In this document: positions 14,852 to 23,751 of the stretch, piece by piece
How positions within the stretch are numbered: position 1 is the stretch's first letter
How the letters are laid out: every line of letters begins with the position of its first letter
DNA from: Provencibacterium sp.
GTDB taxonomy: Bacteria > Bacillota > Clostridia > Oscillospirales > Ruminococcaceae
Assembly: GCA_022793895.1 (NCBI GenBank)
Contig: JAAWDS010000042.1
Location: forward strand, 1-46,250
Length of the DNA: 46,250 nucleotides
Reading direction: 5' to 3'
The notes under the pieces: model-generated
What the model was told of the DNA's origin: nothing
The model's database searches: none
Seen by the model: the letters and a program-made list of their open reading frames with translations, nothing else
Translations under genes and position numbers: made by a program

Positions 14852-17179
14852 TTAGGCAATGCGGATCTCCCCATCTCCGGCGGTGACACAGATCTCCTCC
14901 GGCGGGTTCTCCATCGTTTCGATCACGAGCATGCAGACCTTATCCTCAATATCCCGGCGGATGACCCGCGTGATATCCCGCGCGCCGCTCTTCTGTCCAT
15001 GGGCCCGGCGGGCTATCTCCTGCAAAAGCGCCTCGTCATACCGCAGGGAGATGCCGCGCTCCAGGAGCGGGCCCTTCATTTCATCCAGCATCAGGGCGGC
15101 GATGCGCTGGTAATCCGTTTCATCCAGCGGGCGGAAGGAAACCACCTCGTCCACCCGCCCCAAGAACTCCGGCCGCAGAAATTCCCGGAGCGATTTCATC
15201 GCGCGCTCCTTGGAAACCTGCTGGGGCTGGCGGTTGAAGCCAAGGTTGAGATCGGTGCGATCAGCGCCCGCATTGGAGGTCATAACAATCACGGTGTTTT
15301 CAAACGAAACGTTGCGGCCCTGCGCATCGGTGATGCGGCCCTCATCCAGAATCTGGAGCAGGATGTTCATCACATCGGGGTGCGCCTTTTCAATCTCATC
15401 GAAAAGGATGACCGAATAGGGCCGGCGGCGCACCTTTTCGGTCAACTGCCCCGCCTCGTCATAGCCGACATAGCCGGGCGGCGAGCCAATGATGCGGGAG
15501 ACCGAGTGCTTTTCCATAAATTCAGACATATCCAGCCGGATCAGCGGTTCCTGATCGTCGAACAGCTCGCGGCTGAGGACCTTGACCAGCTCGGTCTTGC
15601 CCACCCCCGTCGGCCCGACGAAGATGAACGACGCCGGGCGGCGGCGGGCGGAAAGCTGGACGCGGGAGCGCAGCACGGCGCTCGCCACCAGCTGAATGGC
15701 CTCGTCCTGGCCGATGATGTGCTTTTTGAGCTCTCCCTCCAGGCCGCTGACGCGCTTAAACTCACTCTCCCGGATTTTGCTGGCCGGAATGCCGGTCCAC
15801 AGCTCGATCACCCTGGCCACATCGTCCTCCGTCACCGGAGCGCCCAGGGCGCGGGCGCCGAGCTCCGAAAGGCGCGCCTGCTCCCGAATGGCCTCGCTCT
15901 TGAGGGAGGCGAGCCGCTCATAGGTCTTATCGCCCGCAATATCCGGCTTGGACTCCAGCGAGGCAATCTCCTCGTTCAGCTCATCCACGCGGACCCGGAG
16001 CTTGTCATATTCCGCCATGTCCGGGTTGCGCATCACCGCGCAGGAGCAGCTTTCATCCAAAAGATCGATCGCCTTATCGGGGAGGAACCGGTCGTTGATA
16101 TACCGCTCAGAGAGCACCGCCATCCGGCGCAGCACCGGCTCGCTGACCGAAACGCGGTGGAACTGCTCATAGTGCTCCTTGATCCCCTTCATGACCTCGA
16201 AGGTCTCTTCGATATTCAGCTCATCCACCTTCACCGGCTGGAAGCGGCGCTCCAGCGCGGCATCCTTCTCGATGTTCTTGCGGTATTCGTTAAAGGTGGT
16301 CGCGCCAATGACCTGCACCTCGCCGCGCGAAAGAGCCGGCTTGAGAATGTTGGCCGCATTCATCGCGCCGCCCTCGCTCTCGCCGACGCCGACCAGGTTA
16401 TGGATTTCATCGATAAAGAGGATGATATTGCCCAGCTCCTTGATTTCGGAGACCAGCCCCTTGACCCGGCTCTCAAACTGGCCGCGGAACTGGGTTCCGG
16501 CGACCAGCGCCGTCAGATCCAAAAGATAGAGCTCCTTATCCTGCAAGCGGTGGGGCACCTCGCCCGCCGCCAGGCGCTGCGCGATCCCCTCGGCAATGGC
16601 CGTTTTTCCAACGCCCGGCTCGCCGATGAGGCAAGGGTTATTTTTCTGGCGGCGGTTGAGGATCTGCATCACGCGGTAGATCTCGCTCTCGCGCCCGACC
16701 ACGTGATCAATCAACCCCTCCCGCGCCTTATCGGTCAGGTTTTCGCAGTAGGCGTTCAGATATTTGCGCTTTTTATCCTCCCGCCGCGGGCCGACCTTCT
16801 GTTCGCGGCGGCCGCTCTCCGGCCCGGCCTGCTGCGGCGGGACGGCCGGAAGGTTCGCCCCTGCATCCTGTCCGTCGCGCGGAGGGTGGGCCGGCGTTTG
16901 GCCGGAAAACAGGTTCTGCAAAAACGGGAAGGGCTGCGCGCCGCCGATTTCAAAGCCATCCTCGCCGTTTTCGCTCATGATCTCCATGAGCTGGTTGCTC
17001 ATGACATCCAGCTCATCCTCGCTGATCCCCATCTTTTTCATCAGATCGTCCACCGACTGGATACCGAGCTCCTTTGCGCATTTCATGCAAAGGCCCTCGT
17101 TGATCGGTTCGCCTTTATCCAAGCGGGTCATAAAAACCACGGCAATCCGTTTTTTGCATCGTGAACATAACATATTCAT
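14852..17179 (-). CDS. clpE: ClpE-like Hsp100 ATPase with N-terminal zinc finger
   Basis: 775 aa from the ATG at 17179 (GAGGGAG upstream). The N-terminus has two CxxC pairs, C5/C8 and C31/C34, the zinc finger that marks ClpE. Next is an acidic, Pro/Gln-rich linker (about 65-135) in place of the Clp_N double repeat. AAA+ module 1 has Walker A GEPGVGKT (187-194), and a short coiled M-domain follows (about 395-440). AAA+ module 2 has Walker A GPTGVGKT near 520, then a ClpB_D2-small C-terminal region. It unfolds substrates for ClpP or disaggregates proteins under heat or disulfide stress. A candidate -10 lies at 17278-17283, giving a leader of about 90 nt. No CtsR direct repeat was found by eye. 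Confidence 0.88.
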   Translation of the reverse strand: MNMLCSRCKKRIAVVFMTRLDKGEPINEGLCMKCAKELGIQSVDDLMKKMGISEDELDVMSNQLMEIMSENGEDGFEIGGAQPFPFLQNLFSGQTPAHPPRDGQDAGANLPAVPPQQAGPESGRREQKVGPRREDKKRKYLNAYCENLTDKAREGLIDHVVGRESEIYRVMQILNRRQKNNPCLIGEPGVGKTAIAEGIAQRLAAGEVPHRLQDKELYLLDLTALVAGTQFRGQFESRVKGLVSEIKELGNIILFIDEIHNLVGVGESEGGAMNAANILKPALSRGEVQVIGATTFNEYRKNIEKDAALERRFQPVKVDELNIEETFEVMKGIKEHYEQFHRVSVSEPVLRRMAVLSERYINDRFLPDKAIDLLDESCSCAVMRNPDMAEYDKLRVRVDELNEEIASLESKPDIAGDKTYERLASLKSEAIREQARLSELGARALGAPVTEDDVARVIELWTGIPASKIRESEFKRVSGLEGELKKHIIGQDEAIQLVASAVLRSRVQLSARRRPASFIFVGPTGVGKTELVKVLSRELFDDQEPLIRLDMSEFMEKHSVSRIIGSPPGYVGYDEAGQLTEKVRRRPYSVILFDEIEKAHPDVMNILLQILDEGRITDAQGRNVSFENTVIVMTSNAGADRTDLNLGFNRQPQQVSKERAMKSLREFLRPEFLGRVDEVVSFRPLDETDYQRIAALMLDEMKGPLLERGISLRYDEALLQEIARRAHGQKSGARDITRVIRRDIEDKVCMLVIETMENPPEEICVTAGDGEIRIA

Positions 17180-17277
17180 AAGCTGCTCCCTCTCAAAACA
17201 AATGCTGAGCCAGCCGTCCCGGCGGTGGAGAAGGCGGAAGCCTGCCCATCCCGGCAGCAAAATCCCGCATGGTATTT

Positions 17278-17283
17278 ATTATA
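17278..17283 (-). promoter_or_regulatory. Candidate -10 box of the clpE-like gene
   Basis: A consensus TATAAT reads leftward in the gap between cvpA and clp. The corresponding -35 position (about 17300-17306) reads ATAGAA and is weak, so an activator or alternative sigma factor is possible. Confidence 0.4.
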
Positions 17284-17385
17284 CACCAAACCTGTGAATG
17301 TTCTATAGACAAATCGGAAAAAATCCGCTTTGGCCGCGCCGCAAAACGAGCCTTCATCCCCAAAAAGCCGGAAAACGAGAGCCTT

Positions 17386-18225
17386 TTAACGCAAAAGGAG
17401 CATACCGCTGACCGCCAGGGCGTTGTTGGAGGGCTCGCGGGCGGGCTTCAGCCATCCGGCGTCCTGCGCAAACAGCAGCAGATCCAGCGGGTTCCAATTC
17501 ACAAACGCCTTGAAAAACAGCGTTCGGGCAAAAACCGCTTCGCTGCAAAGCACCAGCGGGGCCTGCCCATCCCGATGAATCTCCAGGCTGCCAGCCGTTA
17601 AGGAGAGAACGAGTCCCAGCACCAAAACGATGACATACATCGTTAGGGCCGCCTGAGCGGCCCCCACGAGGCCGCCCATGATCTGGTTGGCCGGACCGAT
17701 GAGCGGCAGCCGGTTGATTTCGCCGAACACACCGGCCAGCCTGCGGACGAAGAACATCGCGACGCTGAAAAGCAAAAGGAAAAGGACCGCTTTCAGCAGG
17801 TTTACCACCAAGGGGGCAATGACCGAATCGGCGATAGCGCCCGCAGCGCCCGCGCCGCTGCTGCCGATGAGATCATGCAGCGTTTCCACCAGCTTTTCCG
17901 GATCGAGCCCCAGCATGCCCAGCACGCCTTCGGGGATGCTCTGGGCAAAGCTCAAAAGGCTCTCCGGCAGCAGCTCGGCCTGCACCTGCGAGAGCTTTTC
18001 GGAAATTCCGGAAACGATCGACGGGCGCAGAAGCGCTTCAAAAATCCAGCGCGCCGCCGGCTCCGAGAGGGCGGCCGCGCCGAAAAGGGCCGCGACATAG
18101 CCGATGAAGCAGGCGAGCGTGCGGGCAAAGCCGCGCCGGGCCCCGACCACAATCATATAGATGAAAATAAGGACGGTGACGATATCATAAGCGAGCACCA
18201 CAAAGTCCTGCATGGGGCTGACCAT
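17386..18225 (-). CDS. CvpA-family membrane protein
   Basis: 279 aa. It has a long N-terminal hydrophobic helix (VLAYDIVTVLIFIYMIVVGARRGFARTLACFIGYVAALFGAA) with the R-RG-R pattern typical of CvpA. After a soluble loop with amphipathic segments come hydrophobic helices near VVNLLKAVLFLLLFSVAMFFV and LTMYVIVLVLGLVLSL, with the IGPANQIMGGLVGAAQA motif between them. The family is linked to colicin V export in E. coli and to envelope stress; the exact role is not established. AAGG upstream supports 18225; a second ATG at 18213 is possible. It follows the DUF5711-like gene. Confidence 0.85.
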   Translation of the reverse strand: MVSPMQDFVVLAYDIVTVLIFIYMIVVGARRGFARTLACFIGYVAALFGAAALSEPAARWIFEALLRPSIVSGISEKLSQVQAELLPESLLSFAQSIPEGVLGMLGLDPEKLVETLHDLIGSSGAGAAGAIADSVIAPLVVNLLKAVLFLLLFSVAMFFVRRLAGVFGEINRLPLIGPANQIMGGLVGAAQAALTMYVIVLVLGLVLSLTAGSLEIHRDGQAPLVLCSEAVFARTLFFKAFVNWNPLDLLLFAQDAGWLKPAREPSNNALAVSGMLLLR

Positions 18226-18320
18226 TCCTTTCCTTGGAATCCCTGCCGGAGCGGCAGAAACACTTGAAACGCGAAGGGCGCGGCTGACGCCTTAGAAAAA
18301 CGGCTTTTGCTTCCCTGCCG

Positions 18321-19484
18321 CTACCGGACCAGGTGCCTTTGCAGCTCTTCATAGGTAGCCGCATAAAGGTTTTGGCCCAACGGCAGCCACGCAATCGCGC
18401 CGGGCAGGTTGATCTGGGAAATCAGCCCGCCCTTATAGTCATAGTGGCTGAGGGACCCTTCCGAAAGAAGGTAAAAGCCGTTGCCGTTCGCCCGAATGGA
18501 GTCGATCGAGAGATCCAACTGGCTGCTGTAGAGAACCCGGCATTTCTCATCCAGCGAAACCAATTGGCTGGCGCGCATATACCGGTAATTGCCCAGCACC
18601 AGGACGGTGGAGCTGCCGCCGTCGGCAAACATCTGAATTTGCTGGCCATTGAAGGAATATTCCGCCCGGATGCGCCCCATCTGATCGATGGATTTGACCG
18701 ATTGATCGGTAATCAGCGCGAGGGTGTTTTCCCGGAAGGCGACGTAATAACCAAATTCACCGGCAATTTCGATTGAAAAAACCGGTTTCTCCACCGTGCT
18801 CTTGGTCAGGTTCAGCAGCACGACGCTGGTGATCATCTCCCCTTCGCGCGCGCTATAGAGAACAACGGCCGCCTGCCGCCCATCGGGGGAGAGCGCGATA
18901 GCGGAGACCATATTGGAATTTTTCCAGCTGTAGGTAACGTTGCCAAATTCATCGTAAAAGGTGACGAGCGTTGCGTTTTTCGTGGAGGAGGTCGCCAGCG
19001 CCGCCGACCCGTTCGAGGCGATATCCGCCGCATGGATAGCCCCTTCGGCCGTTCCCGAATGGCTGAGGCGGGAGGAGGTTATCATGTGGTACTGCGTGCC
19101 GCCCTGATCGTAGCAAAGCAGCCGTCCCCCGTCGGATTTCAGCACCGGCGTGGCGCAGCCGTGGGAGAGCGACAGGCGCTCGCTCCCCTGGTTGTCGAAA
19201 ATCAAGACCGAGCTGTCGCTTAAAAGCGCCACATCCCAGTTGACCGGCTCCATCTGGCGGACAGAGTGGTTCAACAGCGGAACCGGATAGCCGCCGCTCC
19301 CCGCAAAGCCGGAGCGGAACAGGTTTCCAAACCGGGAGCCTGAAAAATAATCCAGGCCAGCCACCAGCGAAAGCACCAGCGCCGAAACCATCAGCACGCC
19401 TAACAGCGAATGGAACTTGCGCTGGATATTCATTTTTTGCTTGTAGCGCTCGAACTCACTAAGCCCTTTCTTCCCTTTTTCCAT
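18321..19484 (-). CDS. Membrane-anchored beta-propeller-like protein (DUF5711 type)
   Basis: 387 aa, AGGAG 6 nt before the ATG. A short basic cytosolic segment (RYKQKMNIQRKFHS) precedes one membrane helix at about 27-46 (LLGVLMVSALVLSLVAGLDYF). The rest lies outside and repeats beta-strand blades such as ALLSDSSVLIFDNQG, SAIALSPDGRQAAVVLYS and YYVAFRENTLALITD, consistent with a WD40- or PQQ-like propeller. No catalytic residues are apparent. The N-terminal anchor plus propeller matches DUF5711 proteins of Clostridia. Function unknown; the setting between truA and cvpA suggests envelope upkeep at most. Confidence 0.7.
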   Translation of the reverse strand: MEKGKKGLSEFERYKQKMNIQRKFHSLLGVLMVSALVLSLVAGLDYFSGSRFGNLFRSGFAGSGGYPVPLLNHSVRQMEPVNWDVALLSDSSVLIFDNQGSERLSLSHGCATPVLKSDGGRLLCYDQGGTQYHMITSSRLSHSGTAEGAIHAADIASNGSAALATSSTKNATLVTFYDEFGNVTYSWKNSNMVSAIALSPDGRQAAVVLYSAREGEMITSVVLLNLTKSTVEKPVFSIEIAGEFGYYVAFRENTLALITDQSVKSIDQMGRIRAEYSFNGQQIQMFADGGSSTVLVLGNYRYMRASQLVSLDEKCRVLYSSQLDLSIDSIRANGNGFYLLSEGSLSHYDYKGGLISQINLPGAIAWLPLGQNLYAATYEELQRHLVR

Positions 19485-19538
19485 CGGTTCTCCTGCTGTT
19501 TTCGCAGCCTGTGCTTTCCCGGCCGCAGCCGCGGCCGC

Positions 19539-20303
19539 TTAATAATATATTTCCTCCAGGCGCAGCCCGCAGGCTGGGGCGGTAAAGCCCGCCAAGCGGC
19601 GATCCCCCGCCTCCAGCGCGCGCAGGATGTCCTCCTCCGGACGTTTTCCCGCGCCGATTTCGATCAGCGTGCCGGCCATAATGCGCACCATGTTGTAAAG
19701 GAAGCCGTCCCCCGCCGTTTCAAAGGCGATAAGCTCCCCCGCCTTCCTGACGGCGGCGGCAAAAACCGTCCGCCGGTGATCCTCCACGCTGCCGCCCGCC
19801 GAGCAGAAGGCGGAAAAATCGTGCGTTCCTAAAAAAGCCTTCGCCGCCCTATCCATCCTCTCCCAGTCTAGCGGATAGGGCACGCGGAAAGTTGTCGATA
19901 AAAGGAAGGGATCGCGAATCCGGCTGTTCAAAATCCGATAGCAGTAGCGCTTCCCCTTGCAGCTATAGCGGGCATGAAAGTCCGCTTCCACCTCCCGGCA
20001 GCTGCGGACGGCCGCCGCCTCCGGCAGATAGGCGTTCAACGCCTCCACCAGCCGTTCACAGGGGATCGCGCTGCCGGTGCGGAAGCTGACGCAGAAGGTG
20101 CGGGCGTGCACCCCGGCATCGGTGCGCGAGGCGCATTTCAGCGCCGGAGCCTCCCCAAAAATCTGCCGGAGCGCCTGCTGGAGCGCCCCCTGCACCGTCG
20201 GCGCATTCTTTTGAACCGCCGAACCGTGGAAGGCGGATCCATCGAAGGCGAGGGTTAAAAGCAGGTTGCGTTCCCCGTCCTTCCTCTCTCCGGCCGCCGT
20301 CAT
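19539..20303 (-). CDS. truA: tRNA pseudouridine38-40 synthase TruA
   Basis: 254 aa from the ATG at 20303, which overlaps the ecfT stop (ATGA); the longer frame to 20351 lies inside ecfT. The catalytic aspartate is D62 in CASRTDAGVHA, the TruA signature. KRYCYRILN, FLGTHDFSAFC and GDGFLYNMVRIMAGTLIEIGAG are other family motifs. It isomerises uridines 38-40 in the anticodon stem-loop of many tRNAs. The ecfA1-ecfA2-ecfT-truA order is widespread in Firmicutes, so translational coupling is expected. Confidence 0.95.
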   Translation of the reverse strand: MTAAGERKDGERNLLLTLAFDGSAFHGSAVQKNAPTVQGALQQALRQIFGEAPALKCASRTDAGVHARTFCVSFRTGSAIPCERLVEALNAYLPEAAAVRSCREVEADFHARYSCKGKRYCYRILNSRIRDPFLLSTTFRVPYPLDWERMDRAAKAFLGTHDFSAFCSAGGSVEDHRRTVFAAAVRKAGELIAFETAGDGFLYNMVRIMAGTLIEIGAGKRPEEDILRALEAGDRRLAGFTAPACGLRLEEIYY

Positions 20304-21112
20304 AGGAACGCCGGTACAAACCGGTTGACAAGCAGTACGCCCACGATGCACAGCGCCACAAACGCGCAGGCCGCAAAATCATAATAGCGCAGGCGAAGCT
20401 GCTTCATCCGGGTACGCCCCTCGCCGCCATGGTAGCAGCGGCACTCCATCGCCAGCGCCAGCTCATCCGCCCGGCGGAAGGCCGAGACAAACAGCGGGAT
20501 CAAAATGGGGACGAGCGCCTTGGCCCGCTGCACAATCCCCCCGGTCTCTAAGTCCGCCCCGCGCGCCTTCTGCGCAGCCATGATTTTATCTGTCTCCTCG
20601 ATCAGCGTGGGGATAAAGCGCAGGGCAATGGTCATCATCATCGCCAGCTCATGCACCGGCAGCCGGAAGCGCTTGAGCGGCGAGAGCAGCCGCTCAATGG
20701 CGTCGGTCAGCGCAATGGGCGAGGTGGTGTAGGTCATCAGCGAGGTGCCCGCAATCAGGCAGATGATGCGCACCGTCATCAAAACCGCCATCAGCACCCC
20801 CTCGCGGGTGATCTTGAGAAACCCCCACTGCCAGAGCGTATCCCCGTCCATAAAAAACATGTTGAGCACGCCGGTGAACAGGATGATGGGCGCCACCGGC
20901 TTGAGGCTCTTGAGAATCATCTTATAGGGGATGCGGGAGACGCCGTAGCTCAGCCAGAGAAAGAGGAAGCCGACCACCAGCCCCGCCGGGTTGCTCGAAA
21001 GGAAGAGCATCACGATATAGGCGACGGTCAGGATGATCTTTATCCGGCTGTCCATCCGGTGGACGACCGAATCGCCCGGAAAATACTGGCCGATGGTGAT
21101 ATCCTTCAGCAT
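20300..21112 (-). CDS. ecfT: Energy-coupling factor transporter transmembrane protein EcfT
   Basis: 270 aa. Five or six membrane helices (IILTVAYIVMLFLS, PAGLVVGFLFLWLSYGV, APIILFTGVLNMFF, GVLMAVLMTVRIICLIAGTSL and the C-terminal YYDFAACAFVALCIVGVLLV). The cytosolic coupling helices contain AAQKARGAD and ALAMECRCYHGG, the places of the two Ala-Arg-Gly-type motifs that contact EcfA; the second is degenerate (AMECR). It couples ATP hydrolysis by EcfA1A2 to vitamin or metal uptake by exchangeable S proteins, none of which is encoded here. Overlaps ecfA2 by 7 nt. Confidence 0.94.
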   Translation of the reverse strand: MLKDITIGQYFPGDSVVHRMDSRIKIILTVAYIVMLFLSSNPAGLVVGFLFLWLSYGVSRIPYKMILKSLKPVAPIILFTGVLNMFFMDGDTLWQWGFLKITREGVLMAVLMTVRIICLIAGTSLMTYTTSPIALTDAIERLLSPLKRFRLPVHELAMMMTIALRFIPTLIEETDKIMAAQKARGADLETGGIVQRAKALVPILIPLFVSAFRRADELALAMECRCYHGGEGRTRMKQLRLRYYDFAACAFVALCIVGVLLVNRFVPAFL

Positions 21113-21984
21113 CCCATCCGCCCCCTTTCTTTGGACGCATAGAGCTTTTCCAGCTCGGCGCGCGCTTCCTCCATCGTGTAGATATTCCGCCGCACGGGAT
21201 AGCCCGCATCCGAAAGGCGGTGGAAGATCCGCGTCAATTGCGGAACGGCCAGCCCCATCTCCCGGATTTCATCCGCATGCTCGAACACCTCGGCGGTGTC
21301 GCCATATAGAAAAAGGCGGGAATGGTTCATCACCAGCACCTTGCCGCAGTAGCGCGCCACATCCTCCATCGAATGGGAGACGAGCAGCACGGTGTTCTTC
21401 ACCTGCGAATGATAGTCCCGGATCTGGCTGAGGATCCGATCCCGGCCCTTGGGGTCCAGCCCGGCGGTCGGCTCATCCAAAATCAGCACCTTCGGTTTCA
21501 TGGCCAGCACGCCCGCAATTGCAACGCGGCGCTTCTGCCCGCCTGAAAGCTCGAAGGGGGAGCGGTCGAGCGTTTTCTCCTTGAGTCCCACAAAGGCGGC
21601 CGCCTCGCGGACGCTTTTATCGATCTCCTCCTCGCTCATCCCCATGTTGCGGGGGCCGAAGGCGATGTCCTTATAAACCGTGTCCTCGAAAAGCTGGTAT
21701 TCCGGGTACTGGAATACCAGGCCGACCTTAAAGCGGAAGGCGCGCAGCTTCTGCTTGTCCGCCCAGAGATCCTCGCCGTCGATATAAATCTTCCCCGATG
21801 TGGGCTGCAAAAGCCCGTTGAAGTGCTGAATGAGGGTGGATTTCCCCGAACCGGTGTGGCCGATAACGCCGACGAACGCCCCCTCTTCAATCTCCAGGTT
21901 TACATCGTCCACCGCCGTTTTGCAAAACGGGGTGCCGGGGGAATAGGTATAGGTCAGGCGCTCGGTTTTGATTGCCGGCATCAT
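21106..21984 (-). CDS. ecfA2: Energy-coupling factor ATPase EcfA2
   Basis: 292 aa. Walker A GHTGSGKST (about 42-50), Q-loop VFQYPEYQLFEDTVYKD, signature LSGGQKRRVAIAGVLA, Walker B VLILDEPTAGLD, H-loop VSHSMEDVA. The C-terminal extension (MGLAVPQLTRIFHRLSDAGYPV) is the EcfA helical domain. It forms a heterodimer with EcfA1. The stop region overlaps ecfT and the start overlaps ecfA1 by 4 nt. Confidence 0.95.
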   Translation of the reverse strand: MMPAIKTERLTYTYSPGTPFCKTAVDDVNLEIEEGAFVGVIGHTGSGKSTLIQHFNGLLQPTSGKIYIDGEDLWADKQKLRAFRFKVGLVFQYPEYQLFEDTVYKDIAFGPRNMGMSEEEIDKSVREAAAFVGLKEKTLDRSPFELSGGQKRRVAIAGVLAMKPKVLILDEPTAGLDPKGRDRILSQIRDYHSQVKNTVLLVSHSMEDVARYCGKVLVMNHSRLFLYGDTAEVFEHADEIREMGLAVPQLTRIFHRLSDAGYPVRRNIYTMEEARAELEKLYASKERGRMGC

Positions 21985-22838
21985 CCATGCACCTCCATCA
22001 GCGCCTGCCAGGCGGCGGCAAATTCTTCATCGTCGAGCAGATCCACCGGGAGGTTGATGCCGCTCTGGCGCAACAAGTAACTCAGTTCGGTGGCCTGCGG
22101 CACATCCAGCCCCACCTGCTTGAGCGTCTCCACGTGGGAGAAAACCTCGCGGGGGGTATCGTCCAGCAGGACCCTGCCGTCGTTCATCACAACCACCCGG
22201 TCCGCCTTGGCGGCCTCATCCATGTAGTGGGTGATGAGCACCACCGTGATGCCGTGCTCCTGGTTGAGCTTGCGGATGGTGCGCAGCACCTCGCGGCGGC
22301 CGCGCGGGTCGAGCATCGCCGTCGGCTCGTCCAAAACAATGCACTTCGGGCGCATGGCGATCACCCCCGCAATCGCTATGCGCTGCTTCTGCCCGCCGGA
22401 GAGCTGGTGCGGCGCATGCAGCCGGTATTCATACATCCCGACCTCTTTGAGCGCCTCATCCACCCGGCGGCGGATCTCCGGCGGGTCCACGCCCATGTTC
22501 TCCAGCGCGAAGGCGACATCCTCCTCCACAATGGTGGCGACAATCTGGTTGTCCGGGTTTTGGAAAACCATCCCCACCGTCTGGCGGATGTTTAAGAGAT
22601 TTTCCTCCTCCCGCGTGTCCATCCCGTCCACATAGACCGTCCCCCCCTGCGGGAGCAGAATGGCGTTAAAATGCTTGGCGAGGGTGGACTTGCCTGAACC
22701 GTTATGGCCGAGCACCGCCGTAAACTCCCCCCGGCGAATCGCCACGCTGAGATTTTCAAGCACAACGGCGGGCGTATCCCCCTCGCCGGTGTGATAGCTG
22801 AAATGGATGTTTTCCGCCCGCAAAAAGCGGTTTTCCAT
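21981..22838 (-). CDS. ecfA1: Energy-coupling factor ATPase EcfA1
   Basis: 285 aa; GGGGGG lies about 8 nt before the ATG. Walker A GHNGSGKST, Q-loop VFQNPDNQIVATIVEEDVAF (the NPDNQ form typical of EcfA1), signature LSGGQKQRIAIAGVIA, Walker B CIVLDEPTAMLD, H-loop ITHYMDEA. It pairs with EcfA2 as the cytosolic motor of a group II ECF transporter shared by many S components. It is about 50 nt after the methyltransferase gene, in the same direction. Confidence 0.95.
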   Translation of the reverse strand: MENRFLRAENIHFSYHTGEGDTPAVVLENLSVAIRRGEFTAVLGHNGSGKSTLAKHFNAILLPQGGTVYVDGMDTREEENLLNIRQTVGMVFQNPDNQIVATIVEEDVAFALENMGVDPPEIRRRVDEALKEVGMYEYRLHAPHQLSGGQKQRIAIAGVIAMRPKCIVLDEPTAMLDPRGRREVLRTIRKLNQEHGITVVLITHYMDEAAKADRVVVMNDGRVLLDDTPREVFSHVETLKQVGLDVPQATELSYLLRQSGINLPVDLLDDEEFAAAWQALMEVHG

Positions 22839-22890
22839 AAGGGCATCCCCCCATTTTTATACTTCCTCTTTGTATAAGCGGCCCGCGCTT

Positions 22891-23751
22891 TTACGCCGTC
22901 CAAATTGCGGTGCTGCCGCAGGGCAGGCAAAGCCCGCTCGCCGTGACCGGAAGGCCGATCTCCTCCGCCTCGGCCCTGCCGCCAAACCGCCGGCCGGCCG
23001 TCACCGAAAGCAGGTACTGCATGACCTGCGCCGAGAGCCCGGCGGTGTAGGAGTTGAGCATGATGAAGGAGGGCTCGTCCGAGAGGACGCCGCAGAGAAG
23101 CTCCAAAAGCGGATAGATCTTCTCCTCCAGCTGCCAGACCTCGCCCCCCGGTCCCCGCCCATAGGAGGGCGGGTCGAGGATGATCCCGTCATACCGCACG
23201 CCGCGGCGGATTTCCCGCTCGACAAACTTGCGGCAGTCATCCACAATCCAGCGGATGGGCCGCTGGGAAAGGCCGCTGAGCGCGGCGTTTTCCCGCGCCC
23301 AGCCGACGATCCCCTTGGATGCGTCCACATGGCAGACCCTTGCGCCGGCGCTGGCCGCCGCAAGGGTGGCCCCGCCGGTGTAGGCAAACAGGTTCAGAAT
23401 GCTCAACGGCCGTCCCGCGCTTCGAATGCGCTCCTGGATCCACTCCCAGTTGACCGCCTGCTCCGGGAAAAGCCCGGTGTGCTTAAAGCCGGTCGGGCTG
23501 ATTTTAAAGGTGAGTTCCTTCCAAGAGACCGTCCATTCCTTTTGGGGCAGGCCGGCGAACTCCCAATGGCCGCCGCCCGCGCTCGAACGGTGGTAGCGGG
23601 CGCAGGCGCGCGCCCAGGCTTCTCCCCGCGGCGTTTCCCAGATAATCTGCGGGTCGGGCCGGACCAGCACCCACTCGCCCCAGCGTTCCAGCTTCTCGCC
23701 GCCCGAACAGTCGAGCAGCTCATAATCTTTAAAGTCCCTGATCGCTCTCAT
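22891..23751 (-). CDS. SAM-dependent methyltransferase, RlmI/COG1092-like
   Basis: 286 aa. The catalytic domain (Methyltrans_SAM type) has motif I NLFAYTGGATLAAA, an acidic CHVDASKGIVGWARENA strand, DDCRKFVERE, and motif IV ILDPPSYGRG. The family includes 23S rRNA m5C methyltransferases such as RlmI, but this protein lacks a PUA domain and is shorter, so its RNA target is uncertain. The start overlaps the 3' end of glmM by 23 nt, implying coupling. Confidence 0.82.
   Translation of the reverse strand: MRAIRDFKDYELLDCSGGEKLERWGEWVLVRPDPQIIWETPRGEAWARACARYHRSSAGGGHWEFAGLPQKEWTVSWKELTFKISPTGFKHTGLFPEQAVNWEWIQERIRSAGRPLSILNLFAYTGGATLAAASAGARVCHVDASKGIVGWARENAALSGLSQRPIRWIVDDCRKFVEREIRRGVRYDGIILDPPSYGRGPGGEVWQLEEKIYPLLELLCGVLSDEPSFIMLNSYTAGLSAQVMQYLLSVTAGRRFGGRAEAEEIGLPVTASGLCLPCGSTAIWTA

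Noticed and set aside
14681-17164. 827-codon open frame opposite the clpE-like gene
   Set aside because: The minus-strand frame has full Hsp100 motifs; the plus frame is a GC-bias shadow with no ribosome site or family features.
19519-19541. Shared CAGCCGCGGCCGCTTA at the end of truA and at 43288 as a functional repeat
   Set aside because: Only about 16 bases, GC-rich, one copy at a gene end and the other inside overlapping coding sequence; likely chance.
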